DNA of 64,000 nt from Variovorax paradoxus (GTDB lineage: Bacteria; Pseudomonadota; Gammaproteobacteria; Burkholderiales; Burkholderiaceae_C): contig NZ_CP046622.1 of NCBI RefSeq assembly GCF_009755665.1, positions 5,149,001 through 5,213,000 of the forward strand, written 5' to 3'. Of the stretch, positions 9,217 to 17,154 are shown piece by piece; positions within the stretch are counted from its first letter, which is position 1, and every line of letters begins with the position of its first letter. The notes under the pieces were generated by a model. That model ran no database searches, was not told where the DNA came from, and was given only the letters and a program-made list of their open reading frames with translations. The position numbers and the translations under genes are program-made.

Positions 9217-9914
9217 GCGGGCTCGCTGCGCGCCACGGCCAGCGCATAGCCGGCATTGCGCAAGGTCTTGATGCAGTCCAGCGGCTCGAGCTTCTTGCGC
9301 AAACGGCTCACTACGATGTCGACCGCGCGCGTGTAGAGCTCGGCTTCGTGGCCGCGAAGCCGGTTCAGGATGTCGTCGCGGCTGAACACCTTGCCGGGCT
9401 CGGCCGCGAGCAGCGCAAGCAATTCGAACTCGGTGCCGGTCAGCTCCACGCGCTCGCCGTGGCGAAGCACCTGGCGCCGGTCGAGGTCGATCGACAGGCC
9501 GTCGAACACGCGGTGCTGCGCGCCGTTGCCGTTAGGCGCAGCAGGCGTCGTGCTGCGCTGGCGCCGCAGGATCGTCTGCACGCGTGCCACCAGCTCGCGC
9601 GGCTCGAAGGGCTTGGGCACGTAGTCGTCGGCGCCGAGCTCCAGGCCGACCACACGGTCCATCACCTCGCCGCGCGCGGTGAGCATCACGATGGGAATGT
9701 CGTTTTCCTTGCGGATCTCGCGGCACAGCGCAAAACCGTCCATCTCGGGGAGCATCACGTCGAGGATCGCCGCGTCGTAGTGGCCCGCGCGCAGCATGGC
9801 CAGCCCTTCGCTCGGACGCGCGGCACTTTCGAGCGTGCAGCCGAAGCGTGCGAAGTAGGTGGTCAGCGGCGCGGCGAGGTGTTCGTCGTCGTCGATCAGC
9901 AGGATGCGCGGCAT
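9213..9914 (-). CDS. OmpR-family response regulator
   Basis: A 233-residue partner of the adjacent kinase. The receiver domain shows acidic DDDE near the N terminus, the phosphoacceptor Asp in AAILDVMLPEMDGF, Thr in MLTARG and Lys in YVPKPFEPREL. The C-terminal winged helix includes LTGTEFELLALLAAEPGKVF and DIVVSRLRKKLEP. ATG 9914 (protein MPRILLIDDD) is the start; upstream in-frame sequence does not look coding. It resembles CpxR/RstA. The nearby Spy-like gene is a plausible target. Confidence 0.95.
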   Translation of the reverse strand: MPRILLIDDDEHLAAPLTTYFARFGCTLESAARPSEGLAMLRAGHYDAAILDVMLPEMDGFALCREIRKENDIPIVMLTARGEVMDRVVGLELGADDYVPKPFEPRELVARVQTILRRQRSTTPAAPNGNGAQHRVFDGLSIDLDRRQVLRHGERVELTGTEFELLALLAAEPGKVFSRDDILNRLRGHEAELYTRAVDIVVSRLRKKLEPLDCIKTLRNAGYALAVARSEPA

Positions 9915-10032
9915 GGCGGGATTGTGCCTCCTGGCGAACAATTGGCTGACGATCAGGCCTGCGGGCATCGCACCGCCACCAGAGTCGTTTCTGTTTTCAC
10001 TGCCAGCGGTGGTGCGCGCCATCGTGCGTGCC

Positions 10033-10527
10033 TCACCACGGATCGGCCCGCCCGATGCGGCCCAGGTGCGTGGCGCCAAAGTCGGAGCCGTACTTGAGCC
10101 CGTAGCCGAGCGCCCGATCGAGGCCGATGTGCGCGCACCAGATCAAGCCGCCGGCCACGGCCCAGGGCATCGCGGCCAGCGCACCGAGCACCAGCAACGC
10201 AACCGCGCCGACGTGCGAATGGGCCGCGTTGTAGAGCGCCGCGCCAACGCGCGGGCCCGCAAGATAGCCGAGCAGCGCAAGGTCGGGCGCGAGCAGCAAC
10301 AGCGCGAACATGCCCCAGCCCGCCCCGAACTGCGCATAGGCCGCCACCGCCGCGCCCAGCACGACCACGCCTTCGAGCCGCAGCAGCGTGCGCACACCGC
10401 CCGAAACCGCCTGTTCGCGAGACACCGCGGAACCAGCTTCGCCGGCCCACAGATTCAGCCACTTGGAAGGAGCTTGGCGAGGCGACACGAAGTGCGCGAA
10501 GAGCGAGGGTGAATCAAGCTCAGCCAC
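10033..10527 (-). CDS. DUF4260 family membrane protein
   Basis: Up to 164 residues with four hydrophobic helices. The segments FALLLLAPDLALLGYLAG, YNAAHSH, and IWCAHIGLDRALGYGLKY with a GFGATHLG-like end are characteristic of DUF4260, a family of unknown function. The start overlaps the end of the upstream Spy-like gene by eight bases, which implies co-translation. The N-terminal ~45 residues before GVRTLLRLEG are less typical, so a start further in is possible. It lies between the two-component genes and the Spy-like gene on the same strand. Confidence 0.85.
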   Translation of the reverse strand: MAELDSPSLFAHFVSPRQAPSKWLNLWAGEAGSAVSREQAVSGGVRTLLRLEGVVVLGAAVAAYAQFGAGWGMFALLLLAPDLALLGYLAGPRVGAALYNAAHSHVGAVALLVLGALAAMPWAVAGGLIWCAHIGLDRALGYGLKYGSDFGATHLGRIGRADPW

Positions 10528-10987
10528 GATGGCCCCAACGGCGGCCGCCGCGATCCATGAAGTCGCGCACCTTCTGTTGCTGCGCGGCGTTTAGGCTGTC
10601 GAAGAAATCAGCGGCGGCGGCGATGATTTCCGGGCTGCCGTTGCGCACGGCCGTGGTCTTCTCGTCGACGAGCCGTGCGGCGCCGGCCTGGTCGAGCTTG
10701 TTGCCTGCAAACAGCGCCTTGAACTGCGAACGCGGATCGCCCGCGCCGCCTGCGCCCCGCATAGCTTGGCGCTGCGCTTGCAGCTTCTCCGCCAGCACGG
10801 TGAGCTTCTGCTTTTGCGAGGCATCGAGCTCCAGCTTGCTGCCGACACGCTCGACCATCTTGGTGCGGAACTCGGCGCCGTCGCCGCTGCCCCAGCCGTG
10901 CCGATGGCCGGCACAGCCGGCAATGCTGCCAGCCACCACCGCAAGGCCGGCGAAACCGAAGAGAGTGCGTTTGATCCAGTGTTTCAT
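10520..10987 (-). CDS. Spy/CpxP-like periplasmic protein
   Basis: A 155-residue exported protein. The N terminus (KHWIKRTLFGFAGLAVVAGS, then IAGCAG) has a lipobox-like cysteine, so it may be a lipoprotein. The mature part is helical, with LELDASQKQKLTVLAEKLQAQ and a second LNAAQQQKVRDFMDR, the two LTxxQ-type motifs of the Spy/CpxP chaperone family; a His/Gly/Arg tail follows. Two genes upstream of a CpxAR-like pair, it is a plausible envelope-stress effector or feedback inhibitor. ATG 10987 is taken as the start. Confidence 0.85.
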   Translation of the reverse strand: MKHWIKRTLFGFAGLAVVAGSIAGCAGHRHGWGSGDGAEFRTKMVERVGSKLELDASQKQKLTVLAEKLQAQRQAMRGAGGAGDPRSQFKALFAGNKLDQAGAARLVDEKTTAVRNGSPEIIAAAADFFDSLNAAQQQKVRDFMDRGGRRWGHRG

Positions 10988-11030
10988 GATGTTCCTTTGC
11001 GGCCCCCAGGGATGCCCTGCGGGCGGGGTC

Positions 11031-11402
11031 TTAAAGCTTGTTGCTGTTGCCGGCGGCTGAGGCACGCGCGTCGACCGGGTTCTGCAGCGTGGAAATGACC
11101 TTGCTGTTCACACGCGAGCCCGAGCTCACGTTCTGGTCGGGTGCGGCGGCCGTACGCATGGCTTCGAACACGACGCCGGCGCGGTCTCTCGACGTGGCCA
11201 TGCCCTCGGCGCCGCGCGAGCCGCGCACGACGTTCTGGTCGGCTGCCGAAGCCGTGCGCATGGCTTCGGCGTTGACTTCGGCGCGGCTCTTGGCCGAAGC
11301 GAGCGGCTGCACGCCTTCGTAGGTTTCAGCCTTGGCGCCGGCGGCGGCGAGCAAAGCGAACGAGCCGACGGTGACGATCTGGGTGAGGGAGAGAGCTTTC
11401 AT
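11031..11402 (-). CDS. Small exported protein with two internal repeats, paralogue A
   Basis: A 123-residue protein with a signal peptide (MKALSLTQIVTVGSFALLAA, cleavage near AKAET). The mature chain carries two imperfect repeats of the form E-A-M-R-T-A-x-A-x-D-Q-N-V-x-x-G-S-R (near residues 46-62 and 80-97), each preceded by a short charged stretch. No catalytic motif is visible. A close paralogue with the same architecture lies at 38265-38633. Function unknown; the product is probably periplasmic or surface-associated. Confidence 0.85.
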   Translation of the reverse strand: MKALSLTQIVTVGSFALLAAAGAKAETYEGVQPLASAKSRAEVNAEAMRTASAADQNVVRGSRGAEGMATSRDRAGVVFEAMRTAAAPDQNVSSGSRVNSKVISTLQNPVDARASAAGNSNKL

Positions 11403-11540
11403 GATCAGGCCTTTCTGTTGTGGAAGAGGAGACCTGATGGTGCTTGCCGCGAGCCGGCAAGTCCTTTCACCGCCGTTTCGGCGTGTTTCGTTTTATTTCT
11501 CTTCAGCCCCCTGCCTTTGAGCGAATTGAGGCCGGAAGAA

Positions 11541-13337
11541 CTAGTTTCCGGCGAGAACCGACGCCGGGTCGTCCGACTCGAGCACGCTCTTGGCCCATGC
11601 TTCGAGCTTGCCGGTGTCGGCGCGCAGCACTTCCTGCTTGACGGCGAGGATGCGCGAGGGATGCATCGAGAAGCTGCGCAATCCAAGGCCGAGCAGAAGC
11701 CGGGTGAAGGCCACGTCGCCGGCCATTTCGCCGCACACGGCCACGCCCTTGCCCTGTCGGCGGCATTCGGCAATCGTGTCGGCCACGAGTTTCAGCACCG
11801 CCGGGTGGGCGGGGTCGTAAAGATGGGCCACGGCCTCGTCGGCGCGGTCGATGGCCAGCGTGTACTGGATCAGGTCGTTGGTGCCGATCGACAGGAAGTC
11901 GAAATACTTGAGGAAGGTCTTGAGCGTGAGCGCGGCGGCCGGAATCTCGATCATCGCGCCGAGCTTTACCTTGCCGTACACGGCGCCGCGGTTGTCGAGC
12001 TCGGTGCGCGCGAGCTCGATCAGCGACAGGGTCTGCCGGATCTCGCTGGCGTGCGCGAGCATCGGGATCAGCAGGTGGATTTCGCCGTGCGCCGCCGCAC
12101 GCAGAATGGCGCGCAGCTGCGTGAGGAACATCGCCGGATCGGCCAGGCTCCACCGAATGGCACGCAGGCCGAGCGCAGGGTTCAGGTGCTCCTGCTTGAT
12201 GCCTGCCTTGCCGTCGAGCGGCTTGTCGGCGCCTACGTCGATGGTGCGAATGGTGACCGGCATGCCCTGCATGCCCTCGACCGCGCGCTTGTAGGCCTGG
12301 TATTGCTCTTCTTCGTCGGGCAGGCGGGTCTGGCGCTGCGACTCGCGGCCCATGAAAAGGAACTCGCTGCGAAACAGCCCGACGCCGACCGCGCCGGCCT
12401 TCATGGCGCCGGCCGTGTCCTCGGGCAACTCGATGTTGGCGAGCAGCTCGACGCGCTGGCCGTCGAGGGTGACCGCGGGCTTGTGGCGCAGGCGCGCGAG
12501 CCGGCCGCGTTCGAGGTCGCCCTGGCGCTGCTTGAAGCCGTACTCCGCCAGGATGATGGGCGAAGGATCGACGATCACCACGCCGGCATCGCCGTCGATG
12601 ATCACCCAGTCGTCCTGGCGCACCAGCTGGCTCGCGGTGCGCGCGCCCACCACGGCCGGAATGTCCATGCTGCGCGCGACGATGGCGGTGTGCGAGGTCC
12701 GCCCGCCCACGTCGGTCACAAAGCCGGCGAACACGCTCTTCTTGAACTGGAGCATGTCGGCCGGGGAAAGATCGTGCGCAATGAGCACCAGCGGCGCGTC
12801 GATGCCGTCGCCCGCGGTGGGGTCGTCGTCGTCCTCGGCGGCGGGGCGCTTGCGGCGCGGCGGGCTGGGCGCGAGCACCGCGGCCGTGCCCTTCATGCGG
12901 TGCAGCAGCCGCTCGACCACCTGCTCGAGGTCGGCCTTGCGCTCGCGCAGGTACTCGTCCTCCATCTCGTCGAACTGGCGCGCGATGATTTCGAGTTGCG
13001 TGGTCAGCGCCCACTCGGCGTTGTAGAGGCGGTCGGTGATCCAATGCTTCACACCGCCGGTGAGCGCTTCGTCCTGCAGCAGCATCTGGTGCACTTCGAG
13101 CAGCGCCGCAAGCTCGTGCGGCGCGTCGTTGGGGCCCATCTGCGCGACGCTGGTCTGCAGCTTGGCGAGCTCGTCGGCCACGGCATTGCGCGCCGTGCGG
13201 ACGCGATCGATTTCGGTCTCGATCTCTTCAGGCTTGATGAAGTAGTGGGCCACGTCGATGCGGCTCGACACCACCAGCACCGCGCGGCCGATGGCAATGC
13301 CACGGGCGACGGGAAGGCCGTGGACTGCGAAGGTCAT
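11541..13337 (-). CDS. ptsI: PTS enzyme I (phosphoenolpyruvate-protein phosphotransferase)
   Basis: Takes phosphate from PEP onto a histidine and passes it to HPr. At 598 residues from ATG 13337 it is about 25 longer than E. coli EI. The phosphohistidine motif GGRTSHTAIVARSMDIPAVVG places His at about 216. The PEP-binding barrel has FLSIGTNDLIQYTLAIDRAD and CGEMAG. An extra segment at about 157-178 (PSPPRRKRPAAEDDDDPTAG) interrupts the N-terminal half before the phosphohistidine strand. Gene order EIIA-HPr-EI without any sugar permease points to a regulatory PTS. Confidence 0.97.
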   Translation of the reverse strand: MTFAVHGLPVARGIAIGRAVLVVSSRIDVAHYFIKPEEIETEIDRVRTARNAVADELAKLQTSVAQMGPNDAPHELAALLEVHQMLLQDEALTGGVKHWITDRLYNAEWALTTQLEIIARQFDEMEDEYLRERKADLEQVVERLLHRMKGTAAVLAPSPPRRKRPAAEDDDDPTAGDGIDAPLVLIAHDLSPADMLQFKKSVFAGFVTDVGGRTSHTAIVARSMDIPAVVGARTASQLVRQDDWVIIDGDAGVVIVDPSPIILAEYGFKQRQGDLERGRLARLRHKPAVTLDGQRVELLANIELPEDTAGAMKAGAVGVGLFRSEFLFMGRESQRQTRLPDEEEQYQAYKRAVEGMQGMPVTIRTIDVGADKPLDGKAGIKQEHLNPALGLRAIRWSLADPAMFLTQLRAILRAAAHGEIHLLIPMLAHASEIRQTLSLIELARTELDNRGAVYGKVKLGAMIEIPAAALTLKTFLKYFDFLSIGTNDLIQYTLAIDRADEAVAHLYDPAHPAVLKLVADTIAECRRQGKGVAVCGEMAGDVAFTRLLLGLGLRSFSMHPSRILAVKQEVLRADTGKLEAWAKSVLESDDPASVLAGN

Positions 13338-13369
13338 GCGAATCGACCGGAGGTCATCGGCCGCCGCCG

Positions 13370-13436
13370 GGCCGCCCCAAGGCGGCCGGGCCCCCTCGGG
13401 GGGCAGCGACGACACGCAGTGCGGAGCGTGGGGGCC
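13370..13436. repeat. REP-like palindromic intergenic element between ptsH and ptsI
   Basis: Nested inverted repeats fill the HPr-EI gap: GGCCGCC/GGCGGCC (13370-13376 with 13381-13387, CCAA loop), GCCCCC/GGGGGC immediately after, and an outer GGCCCCC/GGGGGCC (13389-13395 with 13430-13436). The enclosed run around CAGCGACGACACGCAGTGCG resembles a repeat I recall near gene ends in Comamonadaceae genomes. It may lower expression of EI relative to HPr. Confidence 0.6.
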
Positions 13437-13440
13437 ACAT

Positions 13441-13710
13441 TCACTCGCCTTCGCCGAACTTGTCGTTCATCAATTGGATGATGGCGTCCATCGCCTCTTC
13501 TTCTTGCTGGCCGTTCGTTTCGAGCTCGACCGTAGAGCCCAGCCCGGCGGCAAGCATCATGACGCCCATGATGCTCTTGGCATTGATACGGCGGTCGCCG
13601 CGCGAGAGCCACACTTCGCAGGGAAAGCTGCCTGCGAGCTTGGTGAGCTTGGCGGATGCGCGTGCATGCAAGCCCAGCTTATTGCTGATGGTCACGGATT
13701 TCTTGATCAC
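13441..13710 (-). CDS. ptsH: PTS phosphocarrier protein HPr
   Basis: An 89-residue phosphocarrier between EI and EIIA. His-15-type site is in ISNKLGLHARASAKL, and the Ser-46-type region is INAKSIMGVMMLAAG. The start is GTG 13710 (VIKKSVTISNKLGLHA); no ATG lies close to the expected N terminus in this frame. The gene overlaps the end of the EIIA gene by 32 bp, so the two are translationally linked. The C terminus is unusually acidic (GQQEEEAMDAI). Confidence 0.96.
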   Translation of the reverse strand: MIKKSVTISNKLGLHARASAKLTKLAGSFPCEVWLSRGDRRINAKSIMGVMMLAAGLGSTVELETNGQQEEEAMDAIIQLMNDKFGEGE

Positions 13711-14134
13711 TGTGCTTTCTCTTCGCCTGGTTCTGGGGTGCGGCCACGGCCACCTGCATGACACCGGCCGTGCCGCCCGCGATGGCGCGCTGCACCAGCG
13801 TTTCGAGCGGCTCGTGGCGATAGGTTACCGCCCGCAGCAGCATCGGCAGGTTGACGCCCGCCACCAGCCGCGAGCGGACGCCGTCCACCAGCTTCTGGGC
13901 CACGTTGCACGGCGTGGCACCGAATACGTCGGCCAGCACCAGCACCTGCGAACGCGGGGCGTTGAGCTGCTGCTCGAGCGTGATGCGGGCCGCGGCCAGC
14001 GTTTCTTCGGGCGACACATTGGGCAGCACGTCGAGCGCGACCACGGCTTGCTCGCAATCGGGGAACACATGCAGCGCGCACCGCCGCAGCGCCTGCGCGA
14101 ACGGTGAGTGGGCAATGATGAGAATGCTGTTCAT
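13679..14134 (-). CDS. PTS EIIA component, mannose/fructose-type fold
   Basis: A 151-residue EIIA of the mannose class. The predicted phosphorylated histidine is in ILIIAHSPFAQALR (His 9), and LVLADVFGATPCNVAQKL is the usual second motif. With HPr and EI behind it and no EIIB or EIIC in the window, it probably acts as a regulatory phosphate acceptor rather than in sugar uptake. Its start codon overlaps the stop of the upstream MFS gene (ATGA), and its own 3' end runs 32 bp into ptsH. Confidence 0.93.
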   Translation of the reverse strand: MNSILIIAHSPFAQALRRCALHVFPDCEQAVVALDVLPNVSPEETLAAARITLEQQLNAPRSQVLVLADVFGATPCNVAQKLVDGVRSRLVAGVNLPMLLRAVTYRHEPLETLVQRAIAGGTAGVMQVAVAAPQNQAKRKHSDQEIRDHQQ

Positions 14135-15417
14135 GCGGGTCTGGGAACTACGCGCCGATTATGCGGGGGCGCCCAAAGGAAGTAGATATACGACATAACG
14201 CAGCAGGCCAGGAAAACGGCCAAGGCCGCGCGGAAGGAGCCGACGGTGTCGAGCCCGGCGCGGGCAAACAGGTCGATCAGCAACCCGATGCCCCACTGCA
14301 CGACGAATACACCTGCAAAAACCACCAGGTTGTAGGCCGACAGCGCACGCCCCGCGAGGGCGGGAGGCAAGGCAAGGGCCACGGCGGGCTGGGCCAGCGT
14401 GACCACCGTGGAGATGCATAGAAAGCAGATCCAGGCGACGGTCCCCGCGGCGGAACCCGCTACCAAAATGAGAGCGAGCGCGAGCATCGCGAGCGGCATT
14501 CCCCAACTCAAGAGCCGGGTCGCTGGAACCCCGCGATGCGCGAGCCTTGGATTGGTCACGCCCCAGAGCCAGTAAGTGGCAAGCAGCGCGATGCTGATCC
14601 AGAACAGGGCGCCGGCCGCCTCCTGCGGCGTGTAGCCCGCGACGCGGGTGAGCCAGGGCACCACCCAGAGCGTCTGCATGGCAACGAAGCCGCCATAGTT
14701 GAAGAAGCCCACTGGCGCGAGCTTGCGGAAAAATGGGTCGCGCCACACGGCGGCGTAGCCGCCTTGCGCAGGTTCACTGCCCTTGTCCGCCGCGTTGCGG
14801 GGGTCGGCAGCGCTCTCGCCATGCCAGGCCGGCGCAGCCCAGGCAATGACAGCCATCGAAACCACAATGCCCGCCGCCAGCAGCCAGAAGAGCGGCCGCC
14901 AGCCCAGGAGCGGCATCAGCCATTGCACCGGCAGCGTGGCGCCGACGAGGCCGAAAGAGCCCACCATCAGCATCCACGAGTTGCTGCGCAGTTGCATCGG
15001 CGGCGTCAGCCAGCGGCGGTAGCCGGTGAGCGGCGCCATCAGGCAGGCGCTCACGCCGACACCTGTCAGCACGCGCGCGGCGAGCAGCAGCGGGAAATTG
15101 GTCGCGGCGGAAAACAGCAGGCAGCCAATGACCGCGATGGCCAGGAAGCCGACGATCACCCGCTTCGGGCCGTGGCGATCGAGCCAGGTACCCATGGGAA
15201 GCTGCGTGAACGCAAAACCCAGGAAGTAGCCGCCGGCCAGCAATCCGAGATCGCGCGACTCGAGTTCGAACTCGGCGGTGAGCGTCGGGGAGAGCGTGGC
15301 GGTGATGGCACGCACCAGCGTCGAAAAAAAGTAGGCGACGGCAAAGGCCAGGAAAACGGTGGCAATCCGCCGCCGTCCGGCGAGCAGGCCGCCGTTCAGA
15401 GAGCTTGCGGCGTTCAC
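14131..15417 (-). CDS. Major facilitator superfamily transporter
   Basis: A 428-residue, twelve-helix MFS permease. The cytoplasmic loop motif GTWLDRHGPKRVIVGF between helices 2 and 3 is conserved. GTG 15417 (VNAASSLNGG) is chosen because it overlaps the upstream lipoprotein stop as GTGA; the frame extends further but only as GC-rich non-coding-looking sequence antisense to no known domain. Substrate unknown. The 3' end overlaps the EIIA start by four bases, so transporter and PTS genes may be one transcript. Confidence 0.88.
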   Translation of the reverse strand: MNAASSLNGGLLAGRRRIATVFLAFAVAYFFSTLVRAITATLSPTLTAEFELESRDLGLLAGGYFLGFAFTQLPMGTWLDRHGPKRVIVGFLAIAVIGCLLFSAATNFPLLLAARVLTGVGVSACLMAPLTGYRRWLTPPMQLRSNSWMLMVGSFGLVGATLPVQWLMPLLGWRPLFWLLAAGIVVSMAVIAWAAPAWHGESAADPRNAADKGSEPAQGGYAAVWRDPFFRKLAPVGFFNYGGFVAMQTLWVVPWLTRVAGYTPQEAAGALFWISIALLATYWLWGVTNPRLAHRGVPATRLLSWGMPLAMLALALILVAGSAAGTVAWICFLCISTVVTLAQPAVALALPPALAGRALSAYNLVVFAGVFVVQWGIGLLIDLFARAGLDTVGSFRAALAVFLACCVMSYIYFLWAPPHNRRVVPRPA

Positions 15418-15959
15418 GGAAGACGCAGGCCGTCGAAGAAGGTTGCCGCCGCGTCGGGCGCGGTGGGCCGCCCGAGCACCGTGGCCTGGTAGAGCGAAAC
15501 ACGGCCGTCTTTTTGCGATTGGGCGAACCAGAGAACCTGGACGGGCGCGGCGCCCTGCTGCGGCGGCTGGGCATCGAGCCTTACCGGCGCGGGCGACGCG
15601 GTGGCACGTTTCAGCGTTGCCGGCGCTTCCCTCACCTGCGCATTGCCCAGTTGGCTCCGGGTGGCCGCGCGCCATGCCGTGAGCCAGGCCTCGGCCTGAT
15701 CGGGGCTTCCAGCTGACGCGTGGGCAATGGCAAAGGTCGCACCGCCCGCTTCGCAGCCCGCCATGTCGACCTGCACGGACTCGGCGCCCAGGGGCAAGGC
15801 GCGATGGGCACGGTCGGGCTTGCAGGGCAGCATCGCGATCAGGCCCGCGTCGGCGATCGGCGTCTCGCGCCAGTTGAAGGTCGGGCTGCAGGCGGCAAGC
15901 GCAGCGGCGGCGGTGGCTGCGAGCAGCGCAGGCCAGGGGCGGGGAACGGGCGACGGCAT
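15414..15959 (-). CDS. Putative lipoprotein of unknown function
   Basis: A 181-residue protein with a signal peptide ending in lipobox LAAC (PWPALLAATAAAALAACSP), so it is likely anchored to a membrane as a lipoprotein. The mature part is compact, with ADAGLIAMLPCKPDRAHRAL and a second cysteine-bearing MAGCEAGGATFAIAH, and ends at FFDGLRLP. I do not recognise a family. It precedes the MFS gene with a GTGA overlap, which implies coupled translation. Confidence 0.8.
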   Translation of the reverse strand: MPSPVPRPWPALLAATAAAALAACSPTFNWRETPIADAGLIAMLPCKPDRAHRALPLGAESVQVDMAGCEAGGATFAIAHASAGSPDQAEAWLTAWRAATRSQLGNAQVREAPATLKRATASPAPVRLDAQPPQQGAAPVQVLWFAQSQKDGRVSLYQATVLGRPTAPDAAATFFDGLRLP

Positions 15960-16049
15960 CGGAGAGCGATTATCGAGCCGCCCGAGGCAGCCTCCAGCGC
16001 GATCAGGCTGGCGGAACTAAAATCGCGCCGCCCTCCTCTTTCAGTTGCC

Positions 16050-16547
16050 ATGAAAAAATACATCGCCGCCGCCGCAGTCGTCCTTGCATTGGCCGCCGGC
16101 GTGGGCGTGTACTTCGGCTCCGGCGCCACCGCGGCGCCGGCATCGACCTTCGTGCTGCTCGACGGCAGCAAGAAGAGCACCGACGACCTGAAGGGCAAGG
16201 TCACCCTGGTCAACTTCTGGGCTACGAGCTGCGTGACCTGCGTGGCCGAAATGCCGAAGGTCATTGCGACCTACGACAAGTACAAGTCAAAAGGCTATGA
16301 CACGCTGGCCGTTGCCATGAGCTACGACCCGCCGAGCTACGTCGTCAACTTTGCCGAAACGCGCAAGCTGCCGTTCAAGGTGGCCATCGACAACACCGGC
16401 AGCGTGGCGCAGGCCTGGGGCGACGTGAAGCTCACGCCCACCACCTACCTGGTCAACAAGAAGGGCGAAATCGTGAAGCGCTACGTAGGCGAGCCCGATT
16501 TCGCCGAACTCCACAAGCTGATCGAGAAACTGCTCGCGGAGGCTTGA
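16050..16547 (+). CDS. TlpA-like thioredoxin, membrane-anchored
   Basis: A 165-residue TlpA/ResA-type thiol-disulfide protein facing the periplasm. One N-terminal helix (YIAAAAVVLALAAGVGVYFG) is an uncleaved anchor or signal. The redox centre is WATSCVTC, an unusual CVTC in place of CPPC or CEPC. The cis-proline region is TPTTYLVNKKGEIV. Such proteins usually keep apo-cytochrome or oxidase cysteines reduced; cytochrome genes follow directly, supporting a role in cytochrome c maturation (inference). Confidence 0.92.
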   Translation: MKKYIAAAAVVLALAAGVGVYFGSGATAAPASTFVLLDGSKKSTDDLKGKVTLVNFWATSCVTCVAEMPKVIATYDKYKSKGYDTLAVAMSYDPPSYVVNFAETRKLPFKVAIDNTGSVAQAWGDVKLTPTTYLVNKKGEIVKRYVGEPDFAELHKLIEKLLAEA

Positions 16548-16550
16548 AGC

Positions 16551-16997
16551 TCACTGGTTGCGGAAGCTGTCGTGGCAGGCCTTGCAGCTGCCGGCGGTGG
16601 CGCCGAACTGGGCCTTGAGCGCGTCGATATTGCCGGCCTTGGCGGCGACGGCCAGCTTGCCGGTCTCGGCAATCATCTTGTCCTGGTGCTCCTTGAACTT
16701 GGCGGCCTCCTTCCAGACCTCGGGCTTGCTCTTGCCGCCCTCGGTACCGGCGCCGAAGGCCGCCCAAGGCAGCTTGGCCATTTCGGCCACGATGTCGGCA
16801 TTGGCCGCTGCGGCCGCCGCGTCGAACGGAACACGCCCATTGGCCATGGCGCCGATGCGGCTGAAATGCTGGCCCATCACGAACAGCGCGCTCTGGCGGT
16901 ACTTGATGGCGTCCTCGGGCTTGGCGAACTGCGCCGCGGCCGGAAGGGAAATCGCGGCGCAGACAGCAGCCAGCGCAAACGAAGCAAGTCGAATCAT
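16551..16997 (-). CDS. Cytochrome c' (class II c-type cytochrome)
   Basis: A 148-residue periplasmic haem protein with signal peptide ending SLPAAAQF. The haem site CKACHDSFR is near the C terminus, as in class II four-helix cytochromes c', and an N-terminal helix carries YRQSALFVMGQHFSRIG. These bind NO or act as small electron carriers. It converges on the TlpA gene (three-base gap) and is divergent from the cytochrome b gene, a common pairing for electron transfer through a di-haem b protein. Confidence 0.93.
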   Translation of the reverse strand: MIRLASFALAAVCAAISLPAAAQFAKPEDAIKYRQSALFVMGQHFSRIGAMANGRVPFDAAAAAANADIVAEMAKLPWAAFGAGTEGGKSKPEVWKEAAKFKEHQDKMIAETGKLAVAAKAGNIDALKAQFGATAGSCKACHDSFRNQ

Positions 16998-17154
16998 CGG
17001 GGGTCCTTGTAGTTGGTTCGGCACCGCCGAAAGCGGTGCCGCGCCGAGTGTAGGGGCAGGCCTCGCAGCGTGCATAGCAACAACCCGATGCATACGGCGC
17101 CCCAGACTTTGCTAACCTGCGCCTTCCGCAGTTTTTGCGCACTTTTCTTCCTCG

